From: Diplonema papillatum
Lineage: Eukaryota > Euglenozoa > Diplonemea > Diplonemida > Diplonemidae
Assembly (NCBI GenBank): GCA_030068145.1
Contig: JAPJBO010000004.1
Coordinates: 496,001 to 560,000, forward strand
DNA: 64,000 nt
Reading direction: 5' to 3'
Below, one piece after another: positions 10,084 to 21,026 of the stretch (position 1 is its first letter; each line of letters starts with the position of its first letter). The translations under genes and the position numbers were made by a program. The notes beneath the pieces were generated by a model. The model saw nothing but the letters and a program-made list of their open reading frames with translations, was not told the DNA's origin and did not search any database.

Positions 10084-10877
10084 ACGATAAAGTAGGTTGA
10101 CTAACCCATCAATTGAGGTAAAGTCCAGGGCCAGAGACTTGCCTAACAAGGCGGTTGCTTCTGGAGCCTTGGCCTCTCGCTCCCACCAGATGGTGACAGC
10201 CTTCTTCTGGTTCACGGAAAGCTCCCCCAGGGCGCTCAACCGCACTTAAGGTGGACGTATGTGCACAGTCTGGCCGCGTGATGTTCCGCACCGCTCTTGC
10301 CAGTTTCCGTGAGCTGACCTGGTGCGTTGACCTCGAAGTCCTCGACTACGGTCCTCGAGGGGGCACTACTGGTTGGTCCTATGTTTGAGGCGTGAGAGTG
10401 CCTACCTTGGTCCCCCACGAGTAGGTAGCCGACATGTATCCTAAGGCAGGCACTTTCACACCTCAAACATAACACAAACCACTAGTGGCCCTACCTACAA
10501 ACACAGGTGCTTCTTCAAGAAAAGGTGGCGCGCCCTTTGGGCAGTCAACGACGACCGAACGCTCGTGAAAAGGGTGGGGAACAAAAAAGAAGAGGACTGC
10601 TTACTGGAGACAGAGCTTCACAAAGAAGAGGACCGAGGGACTGAGACAAGAAGCAAGTGGTCGTGGGTTAAGTCGCCACACCGTTCAAGGTGAAACAGGC
10701 ACCGGCGGCTCACCGGGCCTCAGCCGGTCTCGAGGGTTTCTTCGTGCGGCGGGGGGTCAATGAAAGAGAGTTCAGCGGCAGTTTGTACAGAAATACATGC
10801 GAGACGCCGGTGCACTCTTACCTGCGGATCACACCTTCACCACGTGAGGGAGTGGTGTGTGCTGCTCAACGAGTGAC

Positions 10878-11510
10878 GCAGCAGTGATGTTCCGACACAC
10901 TCAGTGTTGAGAACGCCAGCAACCGTCGAGGAGATCCTGCAATTGTGCAACGGCATCCCATTCGGGAATAGTCGTCTCCTATCTCGTTCAAGGGGGGGGG
11001 GGGGGTCGTGCTCTTACAACCAACGATGAATAGACACAACTCTGGACCTACTACTTGTAGAGGTACGTGGCGCAAGGAAGTGTTGCATTTTGTGGGCCAA
11101 CGCAAAGAAAACCCCCGGGCTCAAAACATAAAAGACAGGGCTACAGCGTGGGGGCCTGCTGGAAGGGTCAAAAGAAGAATCTCGGAATGTGCGTGCTCAA
11201 CACTGCGAGTGACGCAGCAGTGATGCTCCGACACACTCGGTTGGGTATCCTTCTGCAGTTCTGCAACGGCATTCCATCCGGAAAGAGTCGTCTCCTTCCT
11301 TGCCCAAGGGGGGGTCGTGCTCTTACAACAAACGAAGAATAGCCCCAACTCTGGACCCCTTGTAGAGGTACGTGCGGCACAAGGACGTGTATCTTGTGAG
11401 CCGACGCGAACAAAAACCCCGGTGTAAAATATAAAAGGCAGGGCTACAACGGGGCCTGGAGAAAGGGGCAAAGAAGAATCTCGAAAGTGTGAAAAGATAG
11501 GGACCGTGCG
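10878..11510 (+). repeat. Tandem pair of about 335-bp repeats
   Basis: CAGCAGTGATGTTCCGACAC (10878) and CAGCAGTGATGCTCCGACAC (11215) begin two diverged copies. Each contains a G-run followed by TCGTGCTCTTACAAC, then CTTGTAGAGGTACGTG, ATATAAAAGRCAGGGCTACA and AGAAGAATCTCG. A partial upstream copy is at about 10690-10877. The function is unknown. Confidence 0.8.
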
Positions 11511-11990
11511 CCGCGGGTGCTCGTTGTTCTGCTGGCGGGTCAAACCTGCGAAGGAACATCGGAAGCGATTGTTTTTGTGCTAACAATCAGTGTTAGCAAA
11601 GGTGGGGGAGGGGGGGTTTCTCCGCTATGCCGGCAAGTGTCCGCCAAAGTCTAACTGACACGGAGTGACGTTGCTAAGCTTGCTGAGCGAGACACACCGC
11701 ATCCCCTTGGTCGGGAGGTCGGGCAGGATACCACTCTTTCTCGGTTGTTGGACGATCGAATACTTAATGGTGAACAACTGGGTTGTAGGACTGTGCTACT
11801 TCCGACGTGTGATGGACCGCTGCATGTGGACGGCTAACCTGGGCTGCCCAGTCGGACTCCTGCCCCTTGAAGGCTTGCCCTCTACATTTTTTGCTGGCGA
11901 GTTCTGCAAGAGATTCTGAGGACGTGCGAGTGGCGTGTAATCATCGCTGAAGCGGGAAACCGCTAGCACAACAACGGTGACCGCAGGAAT

Positions 11991-12062
11991 AATGATAAGA
12001 ACGGGATCCGAATCCAGCACCCGAGAGTTTGGAACGTCAAGCACCGACTGCGCCACGGCACG
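11991..12062 (-). tRNA. tRNA-like sequence, probably a pseudogene
   Basis: Read on the minus strand it has an A-box-like TGGCGCAGTCGG about 10 bases from its start and a B-box-like GGATTCGGATCC at tRNA-like spacing. A loop TTCCAAA would give a CCA (Trp) anticodon, but the stem around it does not pair. I regard it as a decayed tRNA or tRNA-derived element. Confidence 0.3.
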
Positions 12063-12134
12063 CGGAGCCCCAAAACCGAATCCAAATAATGGCAGGAGAT
12101 GTGCTGATAGCGGTGGTCTATGGTTCTCCCAGAA

Positions 12135-12395
12135 TAGCTGCCTGGGCAAGGCTTCGAAGCTACGCCAGGGCGGGAAGCGTGCGGTTAAAAGGTAAATTTC
12201 CGGCCGACGATATCACAGTCGACTTCAACGAACCCGCCTCATGAAGTTCATGATTGACGAGAAGAAGGTCGGAAGAGACAGGATCACCCATGGCCGGCAT
12301 CCAGAAGCTCCGTGACGCTCAGGCAGCGAAGCCGCAGATGCGGCTGGACCCGTCGGGCGCCGTTGCGGAAAGGTCTCGGGCTCGACTGGCCCTCT
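12135..12395 (+). pseudogene. Scrambled FEN1 3'-end relic
   Basis: Two pieces of the FEN1 C-terminus lie head to tail. The first matches the extreme end of the gene (GKASKLRQGGKRAVKR and stop, about 12147-12195). The second restarts further upstream in the gene at FPADDITVDFNEP (about 12200) and continues, with frameshifts, through KFMIDEKKVGRDRI and AGIQKLRDAQAAKPQMRLD to about 12345. The order end-then-earlier is what a tandem duplication of the gene's 3' end would leave. The intact FEN1 is about 7 kb away on the opposite strand. No intact frame remains. Confidence 0.8.
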
Positions 12396-13714
12396 CCGCG
12401 CCTTTTGCCGACTTTGTGTCCACCAAATGGGGGAGACCCACCTAACGGCGGAATCTACTCATAAGCTGGAGCACCCAGCTGAGTTGGATACGTGAACTTA
12501 CTTTTCTCGATGTGGTGTGCCATGGTGGACAATCTAGGCATAGTATACGTTTTTACGTAAAGCTGGATTCACGACGCATGTGAAAAGCCACGGTTTGCGG
12601 ACAAGCTTTTCATTTACACAAGCGTCCCGTGACTGCTACCCGTTGCACAGCGTCGACTCGCCGTTTACAATATCACGCATTTCTTCTTCTTCTTGACCTT
12701 GTGGTGCTCGGCAGGCTGCGGCTCTGTAGAGTGGAAGTGGAGATGGTCCCGAGGAAATTAGAATAGTAGACATTTCGTCCAGTCGGATACAAACATACAA
12801 TAGGGCGTGGTGCTTGCTCCTCTGGAGGTCGTGTTTCGAAACCGCAGGTGCAGTAAAGCTCGTCGTGACACCTTCCGCCGCGCCGGAGCAATGGAGACGA
12901 AGTGGGCGAGGCCCTAGACCATGGTGGTACGCATCGAGCGACGAAGCGGGATGTTGTCAGTCACGCAAATATGCGGAACTCACCCCCCTTGCGTACGTAT
13001 CTTGCAAATTGCTGGTACTCAGAAAAAAGAAAGCAACGTTAAGCAACATCAACTGGCTCAATGACTGCCCGGCGAGGATCTGCGCAATTGGTTTGCCCAG
13101 GAGCCGCGGGATACCGGGTTCGAGAGTGGCAGAGCCATCGTGGTTGCTTTGGTTGGCTACGTTGCCTAAGTCCGGGGAGGCGGGGCATGAACACAACCCC
13201 ACTGAAATCCACCCAGCCAAACACTGGCGAAACAACTCTCTGAGAAGAACGCCGATACACCGCTGTGCCCGCGCTGAAACTAGTGCGGGACACGGCCCGA
13301 GCCTCTCCGACAGCCCCCCAGACTCACGCCTCCACGCAGGACGAGGTTTAGTTGTTTTAGTAGTGCCCTTTTGTCAGGGCTTGCGGCAGCAGCAACCAGT
13401 CGGAGGAGCAGGAGGGGAAGCGCTGAAACAAGGCGCGCCCGTCCTCAAAAAGGGTCTGCAGTTCTGCGACCTGCTAGTCATCCTGGCAGTTCCGCAGCCG
13501 CCCCGCCAATTGGCGCGCGATCAGGCGAATAGTGAAGTAAAACTCGTGACCTTCGTGGCGGCCACGTTGTACGTAGGGTTAGGCAAAAGAAATAGAGCAT
13601 AGGGGGCTCACCTGCCAGTGTTGCATGCCTTTGCCTCTGCCCCCTCTCCGGCCTCAACCCTCCGGTGTCGCGGTGGTAAGCAACAGCAGGATCTGCCGAC
13701 CGGAATCCCCGGTA

Positions 13715-13927
13715 CCATGCAGGGTCAACCTTGTGTCTTTTTAAAACGCTCCCGCGGGGCCGATGGAGCCCTAAAAATTTTTTTAGATTTTTTTTTTTTT
13801 TGCTCAACTTCCTCAAAAATTACTGCAGAGTTTGTTCCAAACTTTTAAAATTCAAAAAACCCAATTTTTTTCCGGAATTTTTTTTTTTGCCATTTTCAAA
13901 AAGACACAAGGTTTTGACCCTGCATGG
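13715..13927. mobile_element. 213-bp TA-flanked MITE
   Basis: The ends are inverted repeats beginning CCATGCAGGGTCAA, then CCTTGTGTCTTTTT, matching over about 30 bp with two extra bases on the right side. TA dinucleotides flank both ends (13713-13714 and 13928-13929). The interior is mostly T-runs and codes for nothing. Confidence 0.7.
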
Positions 13928-14275
13928 TACTGCGGTTGATTCCCCAGATGAATCTGCAGAAAAGATAGTACGTGCTGATAACGTACTGATTCAGCACGTG
14001 TACAAAAAACTAAGAAAAGAGAGAGAGAGAGAGAGAGAGACGAGTGAGAGTGCACGGACCATCTCTCCGAGGAGTATCCGGTCGCCCCACTACTATCCCG
14101 TACTACTACGGCGGGCGCAAGTCGTTGCGCCGTGGGCGCGGAGCGAGCCCTGGCCCAGTCAAGATGATTGTTGCACCGATGGTGGCGCAGCCGGGGGCGT
14201 TCTGACTGGCGGACGAGACCGCCTGGCAGGCGTGTGTTGACACGTTGTTTCGCGCAGAAAATGAACGTGCTGAAA

Positions 14276-15956
14276 TCAACACGTCCAGCATGCTGAACGT
14301 AAGGCCTGCCCCCGGTCCAGGGTCAGGCGTCCCTCCATATCCAGTGCCGTTTTTACGGCACAGTCCACTTGACAGTCGGGCACACCTGAAACGGAAGCGG
14401 CGGTCTGGGAGCCGGCGCGCGAGCGCTTTTCGGCGTTGATCTTCCGCTGCTGCGTCTTCTTGACGGCGCGGACGAGGTCGTGGAAGGCTTCTTCGACGTT
14501 TTCCCGGGTCTTCGCGGACGTCTCGTAGAACGTGCACCGCCAGTCCTGCGCACACTGTTTCCCCTGCGCCGTGGTGACCTGCCGTGGCTGGACGTCGAGA
14601 AGATCAATTTGGTTGCCGACGAGCACTATCGGAACGACTTGGCCGGCATCGCTGAGTTTCGTGTTTTGCATTTCGAATCCCGACGGCTCGCATTTGCGGG
14701 CGTGCAGATCGGTGGGTGCTCGACCGTTTTAGCCCCACGCAATGGGTGAGGAAACTGCACCGCCCAAGTGGGACCTTCTGATCGATGATCATTTGCCAAT
14801 TTGCCCTCCACCTGGAACCACGACCAGGATTTGGGTTCTTGGCACCTGTGGCACCTGAAGCTGGATGAATGCAGGATTCGTGTCGTAGCCGGGTTATGCA
14901 TTCCGACAAAAATAGTCGAGGACTCTGCCTTGTACTTACTTCGAAGGAGGCTAGAGGGGGAAAAAACAACACAACTACAAAGTGGGTCGTTTTTGTTGAA
15001 CGCTTACGCCAGCCGCTAAACCCAGATTTACCTGTGTTTCGTGTGGGACTTACCTCCTTTGATCTTTCGCAACTGGCAGTCTCCTCAAGCATTTCCTACA
15101 AAGCAGGTGCTTTTACAAAAATACTCGAGGGACTGCCCTGTGCTCATTTCGAAGGAGGCTAGAGGGGGAGAAAACAATACAACTACAAAATGGGTCTTCT
15201 TTGCTGAACGCTTACGCCAGCCGCTAAACCCAGATTTACCTGTGTTTCGTGTGGGACTTACCTCCTTTGATCTTTCGCAACTGGCAGTCTCCTCAAGCAT
15301 TTCCTACAAAGCAGGTGCTTTTACAAAAATACTCGAGGGACTGCCCTGTGCTCATTTCGAAGGAGGCTAGAGGGGGAGAAAACAATACAACTACAAAGTG
15401 GGTCTTCTTTGTTGAACGCTTACGCCCGCCACTAAACCCAGATTCACCTGTGTTTCGTGTGGGCTACAGCACATTTACCTCCTTTGATCTTTTGCAACTG
15501 GCAGTCTCCTCAAGCATTTCCGCATTTCCTACAAAGCAGGTGCTTATACAAGAAAAACAGGAACGTGGCAACAATTGCTACCTTCCCACCCTTGGAGGAC
15601 ACAAAAAGAACAAACCAAGATTCCGGGCCCAGGTAATCCTCCCGCGCCTTTGATAACTCTCTGTAGATGTGCTGGGCCTCTTCGAAGCTTGCTGCATCGA
15701 GGACGTTGTAGACGATCAAGAAGCCGTCCCCTTTGTCGTAGTAGACACTCTTCAAGGGGAGGTATTCGTCTTGCCCGGCCGTGTCGAGAAGGGACAGCTG
15801 GCAAGGCTGGCCATCGACCTCTGCCATCTTTCGGTAGGAGTCTTCGACGGTCGCGTCGTACTTCTCGACGAAGTTCTCCTGCACGAACTGGATCGTCAGC
15901 GCACTCTTCCCCGTCTTCCCGGCGCCGAACACGACGAGCCTGATGTCTTGCGCCAT
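14276..15956 (-). CDS. Ras-like small GTPase (two exons)
   Basis: Small GTP-binding switch protein of the Ras family. Exon 1 starts at the ATG at 15956. It has G1 GAGKTGKS (residues 11-18), switch I YDATVEDSY (33-41) and G3 DTAGQDEY (58-65). The second exon carries VVPIVLVGN, G4 NQID and G5 ETSAK. The best frame-compatible join is donor at 15615 (exon 15956-15616) to acceptor CTCAG before 14651 (exon 14651-14276), giving about 238 aa. A longer alternative is donor 15581 with acceptor before 14686. The join leaves a short insertion before G4. G4 has Gln where NKxD normally has Lys. The last four residues, CWTC, could be a prenylation box, or another 3' intron may exist. The intron holds three tandem family A elements and one family D repeat. 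Identity as a Ras superfamily GTPase is strong; the subfamily is not settled. Confidence 0.85.
14907..15551 (+). mobile_element. Three tandem family A elements inside the Ras-like gene intron
   Basis: Copies begin at about 14909, 15120 and 15328 with an exact 208-bp period between the last two. Each carries CTAGAGGGGGAGAAAACAATAC, AACCCAGATT and the tail TACAAAGCAGGTGCTT. Read in the direction of the host gene, each copy starts GTATAAGCACC and contains TTTTCTCCCCCTCTAG, both of which resemble splice signals. The last copy has a short internal duplication of GCATTTCC. Confidence 0.85.
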
Positions 15957-16114
15957 CGTCAACTAATGCTCCGCCCACCCGCCACCCACCCCCCGCTCGT
16001 CTCTCTTGTCTTGTGTTTGGTCAACCGCGTAATGACCTGTGGTGGAATGGAAAGGTACTGAATTCCGAAACACGACGGATTCAAATATAGAGACTTCCAC
16101 GACCCCCACTCGTT

Positions 16115-16385
16115 GGAAATTGAAGCGATTTCAGTCACCATTTCACATGGTGGTGGGATCACGTGCTGTGCCACCTTGCTAGACATGTGAGCCTCATAGC
16201 GTGGCTCAAGGTACCCGTTCCCGGGGTTTGCTGTCTTGCGTGGAGTGAAGCGATTTGCGTGGAGTGAAGCGATTTCAGTCACCATTTCACATGATGGTGT
16301 GACGACATGCTATGCCAGATTATTAGAAGAATGTGAGACTCGTAATGAGTGGGTGGTGTCGCACAAGGTACCCGTTCCCGAGCTT
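16115..16385 (+). repeat. Tandem duplication, about 140-bp unit
   Basis: GAAGCGATTTCAGTCACCAT followed by TTCACATGRTGGTG occurs at about 16121 and 16266. Both copies run to AAGGTACCCGTTCCCG. The two differ by substitutions and small insertions. Confidence 0.75.
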
Positions 16386-16799
16386 TACGTGAATAAGCTT
16401 GCAGGGTTCGCCCTGCTTGCCTCTAATACACCGAGCAGGCCACCCGCCCGTCCTGATCGGCACTTTGGTGTTGAAAGCGGGGAAGCTAAAAGCGTTCGCC
16501 GGGCGAACTGGAAACGAACGTCAGCACGAAGACTTGGTGGGGGGTGGAAAAAGCAAGAAACGCGCCTGGAATGGTATGTGTACTCCTCAACACACCGCGT
16601 TTCGGTCCTTTACGCCACGGACACAAGGGTCGGACCACTCATCATCAGTGCGGGTTTGCGGAACAAATGGACAGCGGTGCTCGCCTATCCATGACCCGTT
16701 TGTTATGAGGTTTCACGAGTTATGCATCGAGTGGCATTACATGTGAAAAGATCACGTGTTGTGGCACATGCTATCAAAACTGAGGGTCCACAACAAGTG

Positions 16800-16955
16800 A
16801 TGGTGTCCAGCCTCAGAAGCTGTTCTTCTCCGAAACACACCAAAAGCGGGTGTGCCGTAATCAAAACGCGTGTAAATGCACACCCGAAACGCGGGTGTGA
16901 CAACCGCTTTTTTAACTCCAGCTTTCACCTCCAACCTCTGAGGCTGGACACCACC
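16800..16955. mobile_element. Family P palindromic element (MITE-like), about 150 bp
   Basis: The ends GGTGTCCAGCCTCAGAAGCT and its near complement (CTCTGAGGCTGGACACCACC) form inverted repeats. Between them are paired motifs AAAGCGGGTGTG and AACGCGTGTAAATGCACACC, then TTTTTAACTCCAGCTTTCAC. Other members are at 27665-27812, 33740-33890 and 37420-37560. Confidence 0.65.
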
Positions 16956-17937
16956 GTACCGTGTGGGTCGCGTACGAGCAAGAAGGGGGGCTGGGAGCGG
17001 GGAAAAGGAACGCCTCGCGTTCCTTGAGCAACAGGTGCAGCAGGTGTCATCGTGGCTCGGAACCTTTACCCTCGGCGCGCCTACAGACACGGGATAGCCA
17101 CGAGGGTTAGAGGCAGCAATCGTTCCTCTATCGGTAGACCCACCGAGGCGTGGATTTACTTGATAATATGCGGACACATGGAGGGCTATTTTCTTTCTTC
17201 TTCCGTCGTCTCTGACCAGTCAAATCCCATCACGCCCCCCCCCCCCCCCCCCCCGGTTATCGACAGTGAGCAAACGTCGCATGACTGCGTAAAGTGTATG
17301 CTCCGTGCAAGAAGAACACGTGCCAGACGAGGAGGATGATAGGGGATTCTAGCATCTGCCGCAAAAAATGAGTCTTTGCGCGGCTGCCTTCTTCCTCCTT
17401 GCTTTCAACACTAAATGAAGAGCCCAACTGCAAGCAGGTATACCCCTGCATGACACCCCTGCCAGATCCTTCGTGACGACCCGCAGCTGCTGTCTAGTGA
17501 AGACAAATATCAACCGCCAGGTCCGAAGGAAAGGAAGCTTGACAGCATGCACGTGCCCGGAGAATGCGGTTTCGGAGCTTTCCGAAAATACTCGAGGGGC
17601 TGCCTTGCGCTCACTTCGAAGGAGGCTAGAGGGGGAGAAATGGTAATCGTGGTAAACTTTCTTTTTGTTCCTTTTACGGCTATTCTCTCCTTTTATGCGT
17701 CTTTTGCTCTCTATTGCTGGGAATGCCGGTATTCCTGGACTTTTGGTGCTGAAGGAAGGGATGAATCCGTTCACTTCACCCCCCACGTGGCGCTCGTTTA
17801 GCAGGGGCTGCCGAGTCGCACCGTGGCACCGTCCTTCTGTGAAGTAAACATAGTAATCAATACTGTTGTCTTCATTACCCTCGTAGCTCGCCGGGTCAGC
17901 ATTCCATCGAGATGGAATTGTGTATTGCCTTTTGGAG

Positions 17938-18133
17938 CTCACTTCGAAGGAGGCTAGAGGGGGAGAAACAATACAACTACAAAGTGGGTCTTTTTTGTTG
18001 AACGCTTACGCCCGCCACTAAACCCAGATTCACCTGTGTTTCGTGTGGGCTACAGCACATTTACCTCCTTTGATCCTTTGCAGCTGGCAGCCTCCTCAAG
18101 TATTTCCTACAAAGCAGGTGCTTATACAAAAAA
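17938..18133 (+). mobile_element. Family A element, 5' truncated
   Basis: This close copy of the family begins at GCTCACTTCGAAGGAGGCTA and ends at the CAGGTGCTTATA tail followed by an A-run. The 5' inverted repeat is missing. A separate 5' end only (CTCGAGGGGCTGCC to GGGGGAGAAA) is at 17585-17638. Confidence 0.75.
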
Positions 18134-18489
18134 AAAAAAAAAAAACGCGACTGTTCTGCGCCTGCGGTAGCGCAGCAGAAACATAGAGAGAGTATGTGTG
18201 TGTGCAGGGACCATCTCTCCGGGGAGTTTCCGATCCTCACTTCTCTGCGCGCCGAGTGGGCAACCGGGGCGCTCTGGCCGGCGGGTGAGCTCGCCTCGCG
18301 GGGGTTTGCCGCCTGGCAACGCTTGCGGGCCCTCTTTTTCTTCGCGTCCGCGCGACCTCCGGCGGCGGCTAACGCTTTGATGGGAAACTTCAGCTTCCAT
18401 GTTGTGCACGTACATGGACTGACGTGCTTCACGTGCTAGACACTTGACCCGGCACCACAGGCCTCGGTTAAAGTCTCTCGCCGACCACT

Positions 18490-18868
18490 TTCCCCGCATC
18501 TCCGGAGCATTTTATGGGCACCCGAGTGGTAGGTTTCGAGCTTTGGATTTCTGGCGACGCCCAGTTTGGGTTTCTGATGTTTTTCCTTGAGGAATTGCCT
18601 TGTGGAGGTGATTCTGCCTTGTTTTTGCATTCTGCAGCCATTATTCCAGCCTAAACGAGCATCCGACCAGTTACTTTGGATTTCCCGAGCATTTTAGGAC
18701 CACCCGAGTGGTAGGTTTCGAGCTTTGGATTTCTGGCGACGCCTAGTTTGGGTTTCTGATGCTTTTCCTTGACGAATTGCCTTGTGGTGATTCTGCCTTG
18801 TTTTTCATTCTGCAGCCATTCTTCCAGCCTAAACGAGCATCCTACCAGTTACTTTGGATTCCCGAGGT
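18490..18868 (+). repeat. Tandem pair of about 185-bp repeats (family H)
   Basis: Two copies share GAGCATTTTA, CACCCGAGTGGTAGGTTTCG, AGCTTTGGATTTCTGGCGAC and TTCCAGCCTAAACGAGCATC. A diverged third member is at about 33410-33590. No coding function is apparent. Confidence 0.8.
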
Positions 18869-19037
18869 TTCGGGTTTTGGGTTGCTGGGGGGCCCCCTTT
18901 TTCCGACAAAACAGAGGTATTTTAGTCCTCTAAGGGTCCCCGCGGTTTGGGGGTGCAAGGCAAGAGCCTGTCTAAGGAGATGGGCAACGCGCACTACTAA
19001 CACTAAGGACAGACGCCGTCCTCGCCCCAGAGCGGTG

Positions 19038-21026
19038 CTAGCGATTCACCGCACGCTTCCCGCCCTGGCCCTTGCGCAGCTTCGAAGCCTTGCCCGGCGC
19101 TTTGTTGTTCTTGTTCTCGTCGAGCTTCCGCTTGTTGCGCGAGGCCACCGACGGCGCCGAGACCGTGAAAAACTGGTCCAGCCGCATCTGCGGCTTCGCG
19201 GCCCGGGCGTCGCGGAGCTTCTGGATGCCGGCCAGGATCCTGTCTCTTCCGAACTTCTTCTCGTCGACCATGAACTTCAGGAGGCCCTCCTCGTCGGGTT
19301 CGTTGAAGTCGACTGTGATGTCGTCGGCCGGAAATACCTCGGGCTCCTTGAAAAGCTGACGAGCTTCCTTGTACGGGTACGGGTCCGGCAAAACGTGCTT
19401 CTTCCTGTGTGTGGATTCGTAGGAGAGTGAAAGAGAAAGAGCGCGTGTGAGTGGAGAACCTATTTTATCGTGGCCCCCCCCCTGCGTCCACGCGGAGCGC
19501 TTGTGTGTGTGATAGAATTGATGTATGCGTAACCCTTGTTGCGGAGTATGGCCCAGACCATAGGCTTCCTCAGCTGACGCTCCTTCTTGCTGCCCGTTGT
19601 GACCACGCGCTGTCCGGAACTGCTTCGTGTCCCGTGTGTTGGCTGCAATATGTATCCGGGGGAGACGTCTTCGTGTACACACGGAGCAGCGAGCTGCGTC
19701 GTGTTTCGACCACTTCGCTTTCTTATCTCCCGTTCGCTTCACTGTTGGCCGTGCGCCAGCTGCCCTTGTGTGTGTGTGCCTGCGTGTTAGTGTGTGAGTG
19801 TGGCGAAGAATCCAAGGATCGTACGGCTCGAAGGTTGAGTCGAAGCCATAGCTGGGTCCGCAGATGTCACTAAATCGGTGGCAATCTACTGTTCACCGCA
19901 ACTGTGCGGACCATACAGTAGTAGTAGTATGTGTCGTCTGCCGAAGCAGCCGGAGAGCAGGTTCAGTTTGGTGTTGGTGCGCTCATTGCTCAGGCTTACA
20001 TTTTTGGAACACATTGCAATGTCTCGAAAAACCCGTACACCGCGAGAGTAGGAGAAAGTAGAAAGGGAAACTAGAGTTTTCGTTGACCGCACTACCCTGA
20101 GCCCAAATCCTGGACGTGGGTTCAGGTGGCAATTTGGCAAATTATCATGATCAGAAGGTCCTACTTGGGCGGCTCAGTTCCTCACACATTGCATGTGGCT
20201 AAAAGAAAAGAGGAGCGTACGTATCCACGTGCTCGAGCAGTGCCTCGATCGTCTTGTGCTTCTTTATGCCCTCATACGCTTTCACCGGGCCGATGCCGGG
20301 AATCCGAGGGCAGTAGTCGCAGCCGAGGAGGATGCACATGTCGATGAACTGCTCCCTCGTTAGCTCGAGGGCCTCAAGCACGTTTTTGAAGTGCAACTCG
20401 ACGATAGGCTGCTTCTTCGCCTCCGAGTAGGACAGGTGGCGCAGGACGACCTCGCTGCCGAAGGTCAGCGCGTCGGCGTCCTCGGTGCCGACAGCCCACG
20501 CCTTCTTGCCGCGGACGAGCTCAGCGCACTGCGCTTCGGCTTCGGTCTTGGCCTGCACGACGGGGAGGCCCATCAGCGTCAGCAGCTTCATGCAGTCTGC
20601 ATTCTGCTCCTTGCTCACGCGGACTGTGCGCTTGCTCATTTTCTCGATGGCTTCTTCGTCACCGGCCTCAATGGCCACCTTCAGCTCTGCCTGCGCCGCG
20701 GCTGCCCGCGCCTTCCTCTCCTCCAGCTCCTTCCGCTTCATTTCGGGCGGGGCTCCGTCGAAGACGTAGACGGGCTTCAACCCTTCGGTGATCATTCGGA
20801 GGGTTCGGCTCCAAAGGCCTTGCAGGTGGGACGTGACCTCGTTCCCCGCCTTCAGCTGCGTGACGCCGCCGGTCTCTCCCGCGATCTGGATCGCGATCAG
20901 GAACTGGTAGATGCTCATGCTCGCGTCGACCGCGATGACGCGCCCGAAGTAGCTCTTGATCTCCTGCTCCTTGATCGACGCGGGGGCCCGCTGGTACAGC
21001 AGCGGCATCAGACCTTGCACTCCCAT
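19038..21026 (-). CDS. FEN1: Flap endonuclease 1 (two exons)
   Basis: Structure-specific 5' flap nuclease of Okazaki fragment maturation and base-excision repair, expected in the nucleus with PCNA. Exon 1 is 21026-20221 (ATG, MGVQGLMPLL) and exon 2 is 19404-19038. Donor AC/GTACGC and acceptor CACACACAG keep the frame, giving 390 aa against about 380 in animals and yeast. The N-domain starts with the conserved MG, and VIAVDASMSIYQFL and VYVFDGAPP follow. The I-domain has EAEAQCAEL, EDADALTFG and GCDYCPRIPGIGP, so the expected metal-binding acidic residues are present. QMRLDQFF near the C-terminus is a PCNA-interacting PIP box, followed by a basic tail. The 816-bp intron (19405-20220) carries a family D repeat close to the donor. 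A scrambled copy of the 3' end lies at 12135-12395. Confidence 0.95.
20025..20215 (+). repeat. Family D dispersed repeat in the FEN1 intron
   Basis: This repeat runs from CCGTACACCGCGAGAGTAGG through CACTACCCTGAGCCCAAATC and TCATGATCAGAAGGTCCTAC to CACACATTGCATGTGGCTAA, ending about 10 bases from the FEN1 donor. A second copy is at 26575-26755. An inverted, diverged copy at about 14705-14840 lies near the acceptor of the Ras-like gene intron. Confidence 0.75.

Larger units (their letters stand above)
9345..14275. other. Gene-free region dominated by tandem duplications and relics
   Basis: Nothing intact is coding here. In order it holds a 170-bp triple repeat, a pair of roughly 335-bp repeats, a tRNA-like relic, a broken FEN1 3' end, about 1.2 kb without recognised features (12450-13600), a TA-flanked element, and a GA-repeat copy near 14030-14140. 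Confidence 0.5.
15957..19037. other. Gene-free region between the Ras-like gene and FEN1
   Basis: No gene was found. It contains a duplicated segment near 16.1-16.4 kb, a palindromic element at 16800-16955, a 19-20-base C-run near 17236-17255, family A pieces (17585-17638 and 17938-18133) and a duplicated block near 18.5-18.87 kb. Confidence 0.5.

Noticed and set aside
9424..10245. Minus-strand frames with repeated THPSHYPSHSL-type peptides
   Set aside because: They are translations of the 170-bp tandem repeat; the peptide repeats simply follow the DNA repeat.
17236..17255. C-homopolymer run as a functional element
   Set aside because: Similar G or C runs occur at many places (10991, 25321, 37978) and are best explained as simple-sequence slippage.
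18759..19430. 223-codon plus-strand frame
   Set aside because: Its second half is antisense to FEN1 exon 2 and its first half crosses the family H repeat.
20210..20230. FEN1 exon 1 as a complete short gene ending at TYAPLFF
   Set aside because: The C-terminal FEN1 sequence with the PIP box follows in frame after a GT-AG intron, so the early stop is intronic.
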